Shown piece after piece: positions 12,578 through 27,186 of a DNA stretch of 64,000 bases; the stretch's first letter is position 1, and each line of letters starts with the position of its first letter. Source of the DNA: Pseudofabraea citricarpa (taxonomy: Eukaryota; Ascomycota; Leotiomycetes; Helotiales; Dermateaceae); the NCBI GenBank assembly GCA_029641185.1, contig JAPWGK010000006.1, positions 1-64,000 of the forward strand, given 5' to 3'. The notes under the pieces are model-generated. The model saw only the letters and a program-made list of their open reading frames with translations. It was not told the DNA's origin and ran no database searches. The position numbers and the translations under genes were made by a program.

Positions 12578-15500
12578 AATATTTTTTCTCTTAATTTATA
12601 ATATTAGTTCCTATTAAGATAATAACTTTATTATTAGCTTTAAGTACTTCTTTTAATTAATTAAGTAAAAGTATTATTTCTTTAGTAAATTAAGAATATC
12701 TTTTCCTTAAATATCTCTTCTTATATTATAACCTAATTATTATATTATATTTCGCTTTCTTTCTTTTTTTTTTTTTTTTTTTTTTTTTTTTAGTACCTAA
12801 TAAGTTTTCTTCTACTAGGCGAGCTAAATAAATTATATTACTTAGTATCTTATCTAATTATAATAGTTATTCTTCTTTCTTTTAATATAATAGCTTTTTA
12901 CTTTTATTACTTTTATAATTCTTTTATATATTTTATTTATAATCTTATATATTTTTACCTTTTATTTTTATTTATATTATTATTATTATTACTCCTAATA
13001 ATATCTCTTATATTTTCCCTAGATATACTTTTATTCTTATTATTAGGATTTACTTTTATTAGTTCCTAAATTCTTTTATATTTCTTAAAGGTTTTTAGTT
13101 TATTACTTATAAACGTTTCTTTTAATCTTATTTTATTTAATTCTTTAAGAAAATACGTTTCTTTCTTTTAAATTACTTTTATTACCTAGAACGATCTTAG
13201 TTATTTAAACCTAAGCTTTACTCTTAATAATATATTAACTTCTTATAATATATTATATAATAAAACTAAGTTCTTAATCTTAATTTCTTTTACTCGAATT
13301 CTTTTTAATTAATCGAATTTATTCTTATTATAGATTTTTATTTTTTATTATCTTATTATAACTTCTTTTAAATCTTTATCTTAGATCTAAATTTATTTAG
13401 CTTATATAATTAAGAAGTTATTAGTATCTTAAATTATTTCTTAATTAAGGATTCTTTATATTAGTATTAACTTTAGCTTTAATAAGAAATATAATTTTAG
13501 ATTTATAGTTTAAGTAAAATAATATTAAGCTTATTATTACCTTTATTATTATCTTATTAGCTAATAAAATTATATATAAGTTATTTACTTATCTATTAAG
13601 TCTTTTATTTATTATTTTTACTAAAGTATTAATAATTAATTTATATCTTCTTTTAATTATCTTATTTACTAGAGGATAATATATAGAAATTATAACTTAC
13701 TTAATTTTATATTTTTTTATTAGTTTCTATAGCTAACTTTTATTCTTAGGGTTTCTATTAATAATTAGTCTACTAAAAAGCTTATATCTATAAATTATAT
13801 CTTCCTAAAAGAATTCTATAATAATATCTAATATAATATTCCTTAGTACTCTTATTTCTAGTTATTTTAATAAGTTATCTTAAGTAATTATAAGAAATTT
13901 ATATTCTTTTACTTAAGGTATATAAATTATATTTAATCTTACTTTATATTATAATACGCTTATTTATATAAGGTATAATAATTCTTTTATCTAAGTATTA
14001 TTCTAAAACTAATATATAATATAAGTAATAATATATTACTTTATATTTTTATAATAAAAGTCCTAGAAGTATCTTCCTATTACCTTTTAATATATACTTT
14101 TATACCTTTTATATTTTATTTTATTATATAAGTTTTATAAAATCTTTTATCTTTTTACCTTAGAATCTATTATATACTTTTATAAAAGGCTTTTATTTAC
14201 TCTACGAAAAAGTATCTTTCTTTATATTATATAATTTAAGGCTCGCGTCTTAAATTATTAGAAGTTTATTATATATATTTATAAAGGTTTATAAAGTATT
14301 ATAAGATACTTTATAATTAATTAAGAGTTTAAGCTTTATTCTCCTTCTAGGAAACTATTATTCTTAGCCTTAGCTTATATTAGCTATATATTAACCTTCT
14401 TATATTCTATTACTTAAAGGCTTTTTATATAAGTATTAATAAAATTATTAATATTCTTCTTTTACTTTTCTCTTATTATTTCTTCTTTAATATACGACTT
14501 TTATAATAGCTTATTTATAGTTATATATTTATTACTAGATATATACTTAACTTTAAAATCAAATAATCTAATCTAAGCTAATTATTATATTACTAATACT
14601 TCTAGTAAGTTTATAGCTAATTAATTTAATTATATTACTAGTACGATTATATTTATTTCTAATAAAAGTAAATATTATATAAATAATTATATATTTTCTT
14701 TAATACTTTAAGGACTCTTTTATATTTATACTTAATAATATTATAGTTTTATTTACTCTTACTTTATAACCTATTATTATAATAAACTAAGTATCTTCGC
14801 CTTTTAGTATTTAGTTATATAAGTATTATCTCTTATCCCTTTAGGCTTATATCTATAACTAGAATAATTAATAAAGCCTTAATTAATATATCTAATTATA
14901 TAAGAGCTAAAGTTATTATAAGTATTATTTTAAGAGTATTTATTATTAATTTTTATTCTTTTTATTAATTAAACTTTATATCTTTCTTAAGTAACTTATA
15001 TATTAGTTTTATAATAATAGTAAAACTCTTAATCTAAATCCTATAATAAACGTAAACCCTAAGAAAAGCTCTTATATTTATAAGATATATATAACTTAGC
15101 TAATTAATAATCTTTAATATCTTTTTATTATCTAATAATCTTTCTTCTATTATATATATAAATCTAATAATTTTATTTCTAGTTATATTAAACTATAATT
15201 TAGCTCTAATTATAATATTAGTACGTTTAATATCTACTAGTATTTAATTAAGATCTATTAAATATTCTTATACGAACTTTTATATACTTAGGTATATCTT
15301 TTTATTCTTATATCTTATTCTTAGGTTAAATATAAGTATATTATTTATAAAAATCCTTATATATATAAGAATATAATCTACTAAAATAATAAACCTTACT
15401 CTTATAAATTAAGATACTAAGTTTATTTCTTCTTATATTATTATTATATAATATAATAATCCTAAAAGGATTATAATAGCTATAATATCCCTATTATTTA

Positions 15501-17494
15501 AGTATATTCCTAATTAGTTATATCTAGAATAAAAATCGATTATTAATATAATTTAATATCTTATAAAGTCTTTAGAGATTTTATTAATATTTAATAATAT
15601 ATTAGTATCTTATATTATTATTATATTCTATTTTATTATAATATCTATTATCTTATATCTCTTATTCTTCTTTTTTACTAGGAACTATTAATTTTAATAT
15701 AAGCTATAATAATATTTAAGCGTATTTATACTTAGTTTATTCTTAAGTATTTATATAATTTCGTCTTATAAATATTTTAGTATAAGAAAGCTAAGAGCTT
15801 ATTATATTTTATAAGATATAATACGAATTTCTTATAAGAAAATAATCTCTTTCTTAATCCTTTTATATTTTATAAAATTAAACGCGATTACCTTCTTATA
15901 TTAAAATAATAATTCTTTTAATATTATTCTTTTTATTAGGAGTAATTTTTCTCTAATTATTATAATCTCTAGTTTTTCTTTTATAAGTTTCTTCTTATAT
16001 TAAATATCTAAAAACTTTAGAATTAATTATTAATTAAATATATTAGTAAGTTTTACTAGGTTTTATTATTACTTTTTAGCTATTACTTTTATCTTTTAAT
16101 TTTTTCTTCCTCTAGGTATAAAACTATCTAATAATCTCTCTTTTATAAGTATAATCTTATTAGTCTTTCTCTTATAAGCCCTAAAAATACTAATAATAAG
16201 AAATATAAATTTTACTTAAAATAAATTAGTTAAACCTAACTTTTAAGATAATACTTAATATTTTTCTAATTTATTTATAGTTATAAAAAAGATATATATT
16301 AACTTATTATCTTTTATTAAAGAATAATTTTCTCTACTAAGTAAGTTAAATACTCTAATACTAGAACTCTTAACTATAGCTAAACTATTTAATCTACTAG
16401 AACTATTTATTATCTTAATCCTAGCTACTTATTTTCTAGAAATATAATTATCTTCTTATAAGAATTAATTATATTTCTTACTCTTATAATTACCTACTAA
16501 GTCTTATTATTATTAATAATTATAATATATTAGGAGCTCTCCTTATATAAAAATAATAAGAGACTTATAATAATAAAAGATTACCTTAAAATAACTTTAT
16601 TTATTAATCTTTCTATTATAAAAAAATATCTTATTATTATTATCTCTTTAATTCGTATAATTATATTTTTATAAACTCTTATAAAAGGTTATTATTTTCT
16701 ATTATATCTTATTATTCTTATATATAAGTTTAATCGAACTAATAATCTTACTTATTTTATTACTTTTATATTAAGAATATTAGCTTTTAAATTATAATTA
16801 ATTAATATATATAACTTTATATTCCTAATTTTTACTTAAATCCTTAGAGTCTTATAAAGTTATAAACGTTTTATATCCTTTACTTATATTATTAGTACTC
16901 TTATATCTATTATAAGTATTAATTTTTTCTTAGTTTTTAGTTTCTTTTTTATTTACTCTTTAGTCTTTTTAACTATAAGTAATATATTCTTAAATAAAAG
17001 CTTCTAAAAAAGATTCGAATATATAATAATCTCTCTTCTAATAATCTTATTTAGCTTATTATTAAGGATTTTATCTAGTAACTTAGTAGGGTTTATATCT
17101 TATTTTAAGATATTAAGATATTTATTAACTTTTCTAGCTACTTATAACTTAATCTTATATAATTTTTTTATTTATTTTTTATTTATATTTATCTCTTTTA
17201 TTTCTTTATCTAATATTTCTTTTATAATAATCTTCTTTTACTCTCTTACTCTTAAAAGTTTTAGTATAATAAGTTTCTTTTCTTTTATTATTTAACTATT
17301 AAGTATCTTTCTTAGGTTTACTTATATCTTTTTATTTTTCTTTTTAATTTTATCTCTTATTATTATTATAAGTATTAAATTTAACTTATATATCTTAATA
17401 GATATATTATTTAGGTTAATAATATTTTACTCTAGTAATTAGCTTTTCTTTTATACTTATTAAACGAACTTATAAGCTTTTATTTCTTATAAAA
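12578..17494 (-). mobile_element. Second Gypsy-like retrotransposon remnant (family D)
   Basis: On the minus strand, bases 15350-15324 read FINNILIFN, which fits the Ty3/Gypsy catalytic FVDDILIFS box after Asp-to-Asn change. Further along the element, at lower coordinates, comes a stretch resembling the Gypsy thumb/RNase H connection (FLRVYVYYRI.IKSF, then LLKKDI.FN). The sequence differs from Gypsy family E. No LTR pair is resolved, and the right side is interrupted at 17494 by Copia copy 2. The 5' part may continue after 51180. A 28-base T run lies at 12764-12791. Confidence 0.6.
12764..12791. repeat. Poly-T tract, 28 bases
   Basis: This uninterrupted T run follows a CTTTCTTTC pyrimidine stretch. 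It could be the complement of a polypurine tract or a simple homopolymer expansion. It lies about 190 bp from the end of family C. Confidence 0.9.
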
Positions 17495-17691
17495 TATTAT
17501 ATAATAAAAGTAGAGTTAATTTAAATAATTAAGAAAATATAAAAAATATAATTTATATTATCTAATTAAAAGAAGCGAGAGACTATAAGAAAGAGTATAT
17601 TTATATAAGAATAATACTTATTATTAAGTAAATTACCTTAGTTATCTTAATCTCTTATATAATAAATTACCTAATCCTAGATTTTATAATA
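17495..17691 (-). repeat. Copia 3' LTR, copy 2
   Basis: It is the reverse complement of the 197-bp LTR of copy 1. It begins TATTATATAATA and ends TTATAATA, preceded by the target duplication TAAAA. Confidence 0.92.
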
Positions 17692-20600
17692 TATCTTATA
17701 ATTTATTATACTTAGTATATATATTACTTTCTAGGAGTATAAGATTAGCGTATTATCTTTAAATAAGTAAATAATATAAGCTAAGTAATTATATTATATA
17801 TAATTATTTATTAACTAAATAATTAGATTAAGTTTATAAATTAGAGATTTCCTTATATTATTTTTAGTTCTCTTAATTTGACTAATACTAGGAGTAGCTT
17901 AATTATTATTTTATAGATTAAGAATTTTACTTATAAAATCCTTATTTTATAACTTCTTTTTTCTTCTCTCTTATAACCTTAATCTTAATCTTAATTATAA
18001 CTATAATATTATTAAGCTTAAGTATTTCTTTTATTTTTCTTCTTTTTCTTCTTATTATTCGCTTTTTTTAATAAGTAAATTAAAGATATCTTATATTACT
18101 TATAAGGTAAAGATAAAAAACTTATTAAAAGCGTATAAAATAAAAAAAACTTTTATAAGATTTATTTCTTTTCTTTTTTTTTCTTTAATATATAAATAAT
18201 CTTTTATATTTTATATTAGTTATTTATTATTTTATAAGCTATAAATATTTACGATTCTCCTTAAGCTAAAAATATATTTACTAATAAACTTATATAACTT
18301 ATTATAATACTTCTTATTATTAATACTAAGCTAACTAATATATTTCTTATTTCTTATATAATTTATTTTTTTACGTTTTTTTCTTTTATTCGGCTTACTT
18401 CTAATAAGCGTTCTTATTTTAGTATAATATCCTAGGGATTTTATCTAACTTAAGATAACTTTTATTAGTTTATAATTAATAACTTTTATCTTAAGCGTAT
18501 ACTTATTATATATAAGAAATTCTAGTATAACTTCTTAGCTTTTAAGAATAAGTTTAAGTAGCTTACTAATAAAACTAATAACTTTAATTATAAGAAGCTT
18601 TTTACTTTAAAAGATTTATTTTTCTCTTATAAGTATTTTTATTTAATATATATATTATTATTAATTATTATCTAGTTATTTTATATAATAAGTATAATCG
18701 TATAAATTAGCTTATATCTACTTATACTTATAAGAGTAATACTTTTAAGTTTCTTAAGTATCTAGATAATATTATTTTCTTTTAATTAAATAATTTATCT
18801 AATAATAATAAAAATAATAATAATACTTTTAATTAATATATTATTAAACGTGAATATTACTTTTATAAGTATTATATTTATTAAGAAGAGAATTCTAATT
18901 AGCTTTTTAGATATTAGAAGCTTAATATTAAGAATCTTAATTTAAAGTCTCTTAGTAAAATCTTTTAGGTTATTAGAAATAAACGCTTAATTCTTTATTT
19001 TAGTTACTTAAAGAATATCTTAAGTAATAAAAATAATAATTATTATTTTAAGATTATTAATAAAAGTAAATATAACTTATTATATTTATCTAGATATATT
19101 TATATTCTAATTCTTAATCTAGTTTTATCTTTTACTAAGTATTTTATTATTACTTTTTAAGAAAAAACTTTTTTTTCTTTTAAGATATATTCTTATATTT
19201 TCCTAAGTAAGAATTTTATTAATTTATTACTCTTAGGATCTAAAGAAATATTACTTAGTTATTTATTAGACTTTAGAACTAGATATTAATTATAATAAGT
19301 TAGAATAAGTTAAGAGAATTTATAGTTATAAGTATAACTCTAGGTTTATTAATCCTAGTAAGTAAAATAAAAAGAAAGCTTATCTTATAAAAATAACTAA
19401 TAATATAATTAATATTTTACTTAGTTAAGAGCTTAGTTTATTTTTATTTAGTTATTTATATAAGTATAAGCTTAGTAACTTATAGATATTACTTAGAAAC
19501 GCTTTTTATTATAACTTTAATAATAATTATTATACTTTAAAATACTTTTACTTAAATAAAAGAAATTTATAAATAAAAATATAAATAAAAATAAAAATTC
19601 TTTTATTTTTTAAAATTTTTTTTTTATCTTATTATAAGTATCTTATATATTAAGTAAAACTTAAAAATATTTAAACTTATATTAAAAGAGATTTTTTATA
19701 AGACTATTAGTTAATATATTATTTATAAGAATATAAGATATTTTAAAAATATTTTTATTATACTTTTAGTATAATTATATATTTTAAATATTTATATATC
19801 TTAGCTTAGTTATAATTCTTATATTTTCTTTAATAATTAAACGAATCGTCTATTAATTATTATAAAAGATTATTTATAGCTTCTTAATTTTTAGACTTAA
19901 TTTTTTAAAAAACCTCTAAAAAGCTATAATTTCTTTTATTATAAACTTAATATATTAAAGTTTAGCTTTTATAATTAATATAAATACGTTTAATTAATAT
20001 ATTATTCTTTAAGTAATTAAATTATTAAATAAAAAGATTATATAATTATATAAAAAATATTATATTTTTATATTATTTATAAAAGATATATCTAATATAA
20101 TTAATATCTAGATTTTATTAAGCTTATAACTAAATTATATTACTAGGAAATATATTCTAAAAAAATACTTAATTATCTAATTTATAGTTATAAGATATTT
20201 TATACTCGGATTAATTAAAAAATAAAAAAGCTAAGAAATTATAAAAGTTATATTTAGTCTAATTATAATTATAATATATAATATTAAGCTTATTTTTTCT
20301 TAATATTTCTTAACTTAAGCTTTAAAGGTTTATCTTATATTTTTTATAAACTTTATTATTAATAATAAAATACTTAAGTATTTCTTATCTATTAAATTAA
20401 ATCTAATAATAACCTTTTTAATATATATATTATAAACTAATTATATCTTTTTTTAAGCTTAATCTTTAATAATATATACTCTTAGGAATTATTTTATATT
20501 CCTAAGATTTCTAAGCTTATATATTTTATTAAGTTTATAAATAATCTCTTAGGCTTTAGTTTTATTATTCTTATAATATAATACTTATATATTATTAATA

Positions 20601-23600
20601 TAAAATATAATAAAAATTTTAGATCCTAGGCTTATATAAATATATAAGTTTTCTTTATATATAATTAGATTTAGCTTCTTTAAAATAACTAAGAATTTAT
20701 AGAATTATAAAATAAAAAAGTCTTTTAAATTATATAATACTTAATTAATTTTTATATATATTCCTAATATTTTAAATCTATTAAGTAATAAGTAAGTAAC
20801 TAAGGTTTTACTTTCTTCTCTTAAGATATTAATAAATATATTAATTATATTAAATTATTTAGACTTAAGGTTAAAATATATTATAATTATTATTATTACT
20901 TAAAATAATCGTAATATAAAAGTAATTATATAAGTTAATATAATCGATTTATTATCTTATAAATTACCTTAAATTATAATTTATAATTAATATTAGATTA
21001 TTATTCTAGATAAGTTTAATTTATATATAAATACTTACTTTAAAAAGATTAATTTAATTTTTATTTTTAAGATTTTAATTACTTACTAATAATTTTTATT
21101 TTTTAGGTTTTAAAGCTTTAGTCTTATATTATCTTTAAAGTAAATATTAAGTAAATAATTTATTAGATTCTTCTAATATTTTAGTACTTTTAGTATATTA
21201 TTTTAATAAATACTTAAGAGTTTACTTAAGAGATTATTTATTTATATATTTATTCTTAAGACTTTTATTTATAATATTATAATAATTATTATATATATTA
21301 CTTTAAATAATTTCTATTTTATTCTATTAATTAATTAAGCTAATAAATATAATAAAAGTTATTAAATATATTAATATATTAATATTTAGCTCGATTTATT
21401 ATTTTCTTAAGTTATTTATCTTTTATTTTTATAAAAGAATATATTATATTTTTTTCGTTTTCTTTAGAGCTTTTATAATTTTTATCTTAAAATCTTTTAT
21501 TAGATTATATTATTAGACTAAATTTCTTATATTTATACTTATACTTTAATTCTAGAAACTAAGTTAAAATCTTTTCTCTAGGTTTTTCTTAAGAAACCTT
21601 TTATTAATTTATTACTTAGTTATATAATTCCTTTTATTATATAATTACCTAAAATATTATTCTTCTTAATAATAGATTACTTAAGTTAACTTTTATTATT
21701 TTATTATTATTTTTATTTCTTAAAGCTAATATACTTTTAGGTTTAAGAATATTATTAGAAAATAAAAGTTCTAAAAATTAATTAAATAAATTATTCTTTT
21801 ATTATTTTATAATTACTAAAAATATTAATATAATTTCTTATATTAGCTTTTTAGCTTTTACTTAAGATTTAATCTCTTAAGAAACTAAGATATTATCTTT
21901 TAGATTAATAAAAATATTATTATTTCTTCTAATAAGCTTTTTATTTTACTCGATTATAAGACTTATATTTTTTTATCTAATTAAATTACTAAGTATTAAT
22001 CTAGTATCTTAAATCTTAGGTTTCTTAATTTCGATTATATTTATTATTATTCTAATAATTATAAGTAATTAATCTTTCTCTTATTTTTTATTTAAATTAT
22101 ATCTAATATTTTTATTAAATCTAATATTTCTAGTAATAATAATTTTATTAAATATAAGAACTTATATTTTATAAATATTAGATATAATATATTTTACTAA
22201 ATATTTAATATAAGTTTATAGTTTAATTTTAAAAGCTTTTACTAAGCTCTTAGTTTCTTATTTTTTAATTAATAGATATACCTAATAGATATATATATAT
22301 AAATCTTATCCTAATTAGATTAAAGATTTATTATTAAGTTAATAATTTACTTAGGATTATATTATTAAAAATATAAATAAAACTAGAAGTTAAATATTTT
22401 ATTTAAAGTTTTTATATTATTAGCTTAAAATAAGCTAATATTATATAAGAAGATTCTTATAAGTATAATTTCTAGCTATAAGCTTATTAGAAGATTTATA
22501 TTTTCTTTTATTTTTATAAATCTTATAATTATTTTTTATTTAACTTATTTTATTTTATTATTTATCTTATATATATATATTAGAAATAATTTAAGATTAA
22601 TATTTATTTCTTTTATCTAATATTAATAATAAATAATATCTTTAATTATAATTATAAATATATTATTATTTTATTTAATTTTATAAATCGGAAACTTATA
22701 TTAAGTTTTTATTTAGCTCTTAAAGCTCTTAAAAAAATAATATATTTTCTTATAAGTTTTTTATCTTAGTATAAAACTAAAAAGCTTCTTATTATATTTA
22801 TTTTTAATTATAAGTAACTAAGAGAAATTATTATACTTATATTTAAAATCAAATAAGTTTTAATTAATTCTCTAAAAAAATTAAAACGATTTTTTCTCTA
22901 ATAATCGTTTTAATATTTTTTAGCTAATATAAGTTATAAAATAATACTTATATTTTACTTATTTTATCTTACTTATTTTTATATTATAAATTAATCTAAT
23001 AAATATACTTAGAGTTATTAAGCTAAGATATTTTATTTTATTATATTAAAATTATTTAAAATCTAATTTTAGATATAAGAATCTCTTTTAGTTCTTAAGT
23101 TTTAATCTTATCTTTTATTTAATTATAAGAAATATAAAAATCCTAGTAATACTTAAAGAAATATTTATAAGAAGTTTTAAGTAAAAAGAAAATAACTTAT
23201 ATTCTAAGAATATAATATTAAATAAAAATCTTAATTTCTTAATATATATTTTTTTTTTCTTACTCTTATATTTTAATAAGTTATTAAACTCTTAGTATTA
23301 AATCTTAATCTTCTTAAGAAAAATCTTTAATATTATATTAATATTAAATCTCTTAATTATTTTAATATTATAAAATATTAAATCTATTATTTCTTTTTTA
23401 TTTATTTTATCTAATATATTTTTTATAATCCTAGTATTATAAAATAAAATTAATAAATATAAAATTCTTATATTTATTATATTATCTAAGTTTATTTTAA
23501 CTAATAAACTTAAAACTAAAAGTTTTTTATTATTTACTAAGTAAATAACTTTATAATTATTAATAAACGTATTATTAGCTAATAAATAACTTAAAAAGTT

Positions 23601-24968
23601 TATAGTTATATAAATATTTATATCTAGTTATTAGATTATAAGTTTTAAATCTAAGATTATTATATTTATAAATCTTAGGTATTTATTAATAAAACTTTTA
23701 GAAGATTTCTTTTTCTTTTAGAATAAATCCCTAAAATTTAAGATCTTTTAATCTTTTTTAATAAGCTTATTATATATTAAACCTTAGTTTTTATTTTATA
23801 AACGATCTTAGATTATATAATATTTTTCTTTAGAAAAAAGATTTTTAAGATTTCTTCTTAAGCTTCTTATAAGAATATACTTAAGAAATAAATATATTAA
23901 AGGTTTCTAGAAATATTTTTTATTTCTTTTATCTTAATAAAAATATAATTACTTTTACTTTTATTAAGTTAAGCTAATATATTAGTTTCTAGTATTATCT
24001 AATTTTCTTTTAAGAGTAATAAAGATTATTACCTTCTTAGTTATAAATTAGATTAAATTTTTATATACTAAAGCGAAAAACTAATTTTTATATTACTTAA
24101 GTATTTTACCTAGGAGTTTAAGCTTATTTACTCTAATATATTTTATTAATTAGAGTCTTTCTTATTCTAAAGTTATTTTTATAAATATTATTATAAGAAA
24201 CTTTTTAGTTATAAATAAGTCTTATATCTCTAGTATATTATATACCTAAGTTTATTAGAATACTCTAAGTTATTTCTAATATTATTATATAAGATTTATA
24301 TATTTTTTTTTTTTATTTAAATATAATATTATATTTCTAGTAAATAATAATTAATATATTATTATTAGTAAACGCAAGTTATAATTTTAGTAATCGAATA
24401 ATTATTTATAAGCTTAGGTTTTCTTTTTCTTTAATTATTATATTAATTAAAGTTAAGATTAAGAGAGAAATTATTTATTTAATTTATTACTTAAGAGTAT
24501 AATATTCGATTATATTATATAATTAACTTACTTATTTTATAATATAAATCCTTAGCTAAGTATTAAGCTTATATTATATATTATTATATATAATTATAAT
24601 ATCTTATAATAAGCTAGGTTTTAGTCTAAAAAGCTTATTAATTATTACTTAATCTAATTCTCTTATTAATAAGCTTATTAATAGTTAATACTTATATAAG
24701 AGGATTAATATTTATACTTTTTATATCTATAGTATCTAGGTTTATAAGCTCTTAGATACGTCTTATATAAGCTTAGTAATAGAATTAAAGGAACTAGTTA
24801 GGTTATAAGTTATAATCTTTTAAAAAGATCTTTCTTAGCTTCCTATTAGTTTATTTTAGAGGTTATAATAATAATAATAGATTCTAAACTTAAGAATAAT
24901 TATTCTCTAGCTTTCTTATAATTTAAATATGATTTTAGGAAGCTTTAATTATAAGCTAAGCTTATAAT

Positions 24969-25047
24969 TATTATATAATAAAAGTAGAATTAATTTAAGT
25001 AATTAAGAAAGCGTAGAAAATATAATTTATATTATTTAATTAAGAGA
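24969..25047 (-). repeat. Copia 5' LTR fragment, copy 2 (left piece)
   Basis: These 79 bp of LTR are cut at AGAGA (25043-25047), where Gypsy E1 begins. AGAGA is repeated at 51052-51056, after the other end of E1. The missing 118 bp follow there. Confidence 0.9.
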
Positions 25048-25229
25048 TATAAGGGTAATTATAAGTAGAATATTATAATATTATAATATAATTTATTTCT
25101 AAGGAAAAAAGAGAAATTTACTCTTAAAATATATATATAAGCTAGACGTAACCTAATTACTAGGTAATATTATAATAATAATATATACGCTAGTTAATTA
25201 ATTAATTAGGTATTAGAACTATTATTATA
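25048..25229 (-). repeat. Gypsy LTR (182 bp), E1 3' side
   Basis: It begins TATAAGGGTAATTATAAG and ends CTATTATTATA. The same 182-bp unit is at 33369-33550, 40341-40522, 45605-45786 and 50870-51051. It is flanked on the left by the target duplication AGAGA. Confidence 0.93.
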
Positions 25230-26989
25230 ATTATCTTTCCTCTTATAATTAAGTTCTTACGATTTTATTTAATAGGTTTACTCTTAGGTAATATATAAGA
25301 AATATATAAGTCTAATATAATATCTTTAATTAAAATTTTAATAATTTATAATTCTTTTGTTTAGTTATTTTTTATAAGTTCTCTTATACGAATTTATTAA
25401 ATTATCCTAGTAAAATATTTACTCTAATATTATAATTTATATATCCTTAATCTTATATTATAAAAATACGCTAGTAAAAGATCTCTTCTTATAAGTATAA
25501 ATATCTTTTACTTTTCTTATCTTTTTTCTTTTTCTTTTATAAATATTTATAATAACTTCCCCTAATAATAAGATTAAACTCTTATTTCTTATACTTTTTT
25601 CTTATTATATTTATAATATTTCTAATATTAACTATTACTTTTAATAATATAAATATATAATAAGAAGCTTTTATTTTATTAGTTATTACGTTTTTATAAT
25701 AATTCTTATATAATATTCCTTTAAACCTTATACGTACGATTTATATATATTATATAATTTATCTTTTAAAGTTTATTAACCTTATAAAATACGTTTAATT
25801 TAACCCTAAGTCTAGTTCTTATAATTATTATTATTATATTAGTAAATAAAAATATACCCTAGTAAGTAATTATTTTTAATTTATCTTTAATTTACCTTAG
25901 ATTTATTATTAACTTCTATAAATTCTCCCTAGAATAATTAGTTTAGTTCGTATTATCTTAAGTTTTATTATTAAATATAAGAAAAATCCGACTTTTACTT
26001 TTTATAAAATCATATAAAATACTATTATTAATTTTATTAGCTAAAAGAAATCTATAAAGAAAATTACTCTTAAAACTTTATAAATTAAAGATAACTTATA
26101 TAATTCTCCTTAAAATATAAGAAATAAACCGCTTTTTATATTTTTTTATTATAAGTTTTTATTTTATTACTAGTAAAATTATAGCTAATTTATATTAAAG
26201 CTAATACGAATTCGGATTTAGTTACTAAAGTAAAAGGTTTTTCTATTACTTTTAAGCGCGAATTTTTAGAAAAGCCTAAGTTTATTATTACCTTTTATAA
26301 GAGATATAAGCTTATAAAGTTACTAATAATAAAAAAGCGTTTTAAGTTTAAGATTAATTAAAATCCTTAGGAGAAAATTAAGTAGAAAATTACTAAGGAA
26401 CTTAATATAAAATTAGATTAAGGTATATTAGAATAACTTATAACTAAAAATATAAAGGTTACTAATATTATAAAAGAAACTTAAACTTAAGAAACCTTAA
26501 GTTAAAGGAATATATTATATTTTTATATATTTTTTATAATATTTTTAGAATAAGATACTTAGGAGTTTAGGTTTTTTAGTTTTAAGTTTCTTTAATAAAA
26601 TAAAAGTTTTCTTTATTTTATATATTATTATTTACTAAAATTAATCTAATATTATAACTTATACTTATATTAAGTTCTTAATTATACTTATATCTTAAGT
26701 TTATTATTTTATTAGTATAAGTTTTAAGATTTTATATATTTTATAAAATCCTATTAAGAGTTTATTATAAATATAATATAAATTTATTATAACTTTCTAT
26801 TAGATAAGGTTTTTATATTAAAGTTTACTTCCCCTAATAATAATACTTATATCTTATATTTCCTTTTTAATCTAGTTATAATTAGTTCTTATATTATACT
26901 AAGATATTTAATTATTAATTTATTAACGTTTATTATATTTTTTATAAGTTCCTAGGTATTATCTATTATAAAATAACTTTTTTACTAGA
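25048..26989 (-). mobile_element. Gypsy E1, left (3') part
   Basis: It opens with a 182-bp LTR (25048-25229). Next comes a pyrimidine tract that reads as a purine-rich AAGAGGAAAGA on the element strand, placed where a polypurine tract should be for a minus-strand element. About 1.75 kb follows, highly similar to 33551-35306 of E2. It is interrupted at CTAGA (26985-26989) by Copia copy 3. The rest of E1 follows at 40571 (rearranged) and 45835-51051. Joining 25048-26989 to 45835-51051 gives about 7.16 kb, matching E2. Confidence 0.88.
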
Positions 26990-27186
26990 TATTATATAGT
27001 AAAAGTAAAGTTAATTTAAGTAATTAAGAAAGCGTAGAAAATATAATTTATATTATCTAATTAGAAGAAGCGAGAGATTATAAGAAAGAGCGTATTTATA
27101 TAAGAATAATACTTATTACTAAGTAAATTACCTTAGTTATCTTAATCTCTTATATAATAAATTACTTAATCCTAGATTTTATAATA
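26990..27186 (-). repeat. Copia 3' LTR, copy 3
   Basis: This 197-bp LTR on the minus strand is preceded by CTAGA. It differs from the copy 2 LTR only by scattered transitions as far as I can compare by eye. Confidence 0.92.

Larger units (their letters stand above)
17495..25047 (-). mobile_element. Copia copy 2, main part (continues at 51057-51174)
   Basis: This is an inverted copy of 4361-12048. Its left (3') LTR is complete at 17495-17691. Its right (5') LTR is split by Gypsy E1: the first 79 bp lie at 24969-25047 and the last 118 bp at 51057-51174, which together make exactly 197 bp. Target duplications TAAAA stand at 17490-17494 and 51175-51179. The joined element is 7,671 bp. The complement of the YINNI box is seen at about 20590-20606. 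It is heavily RIP-mutated and non-coding. Confidence 0.9.
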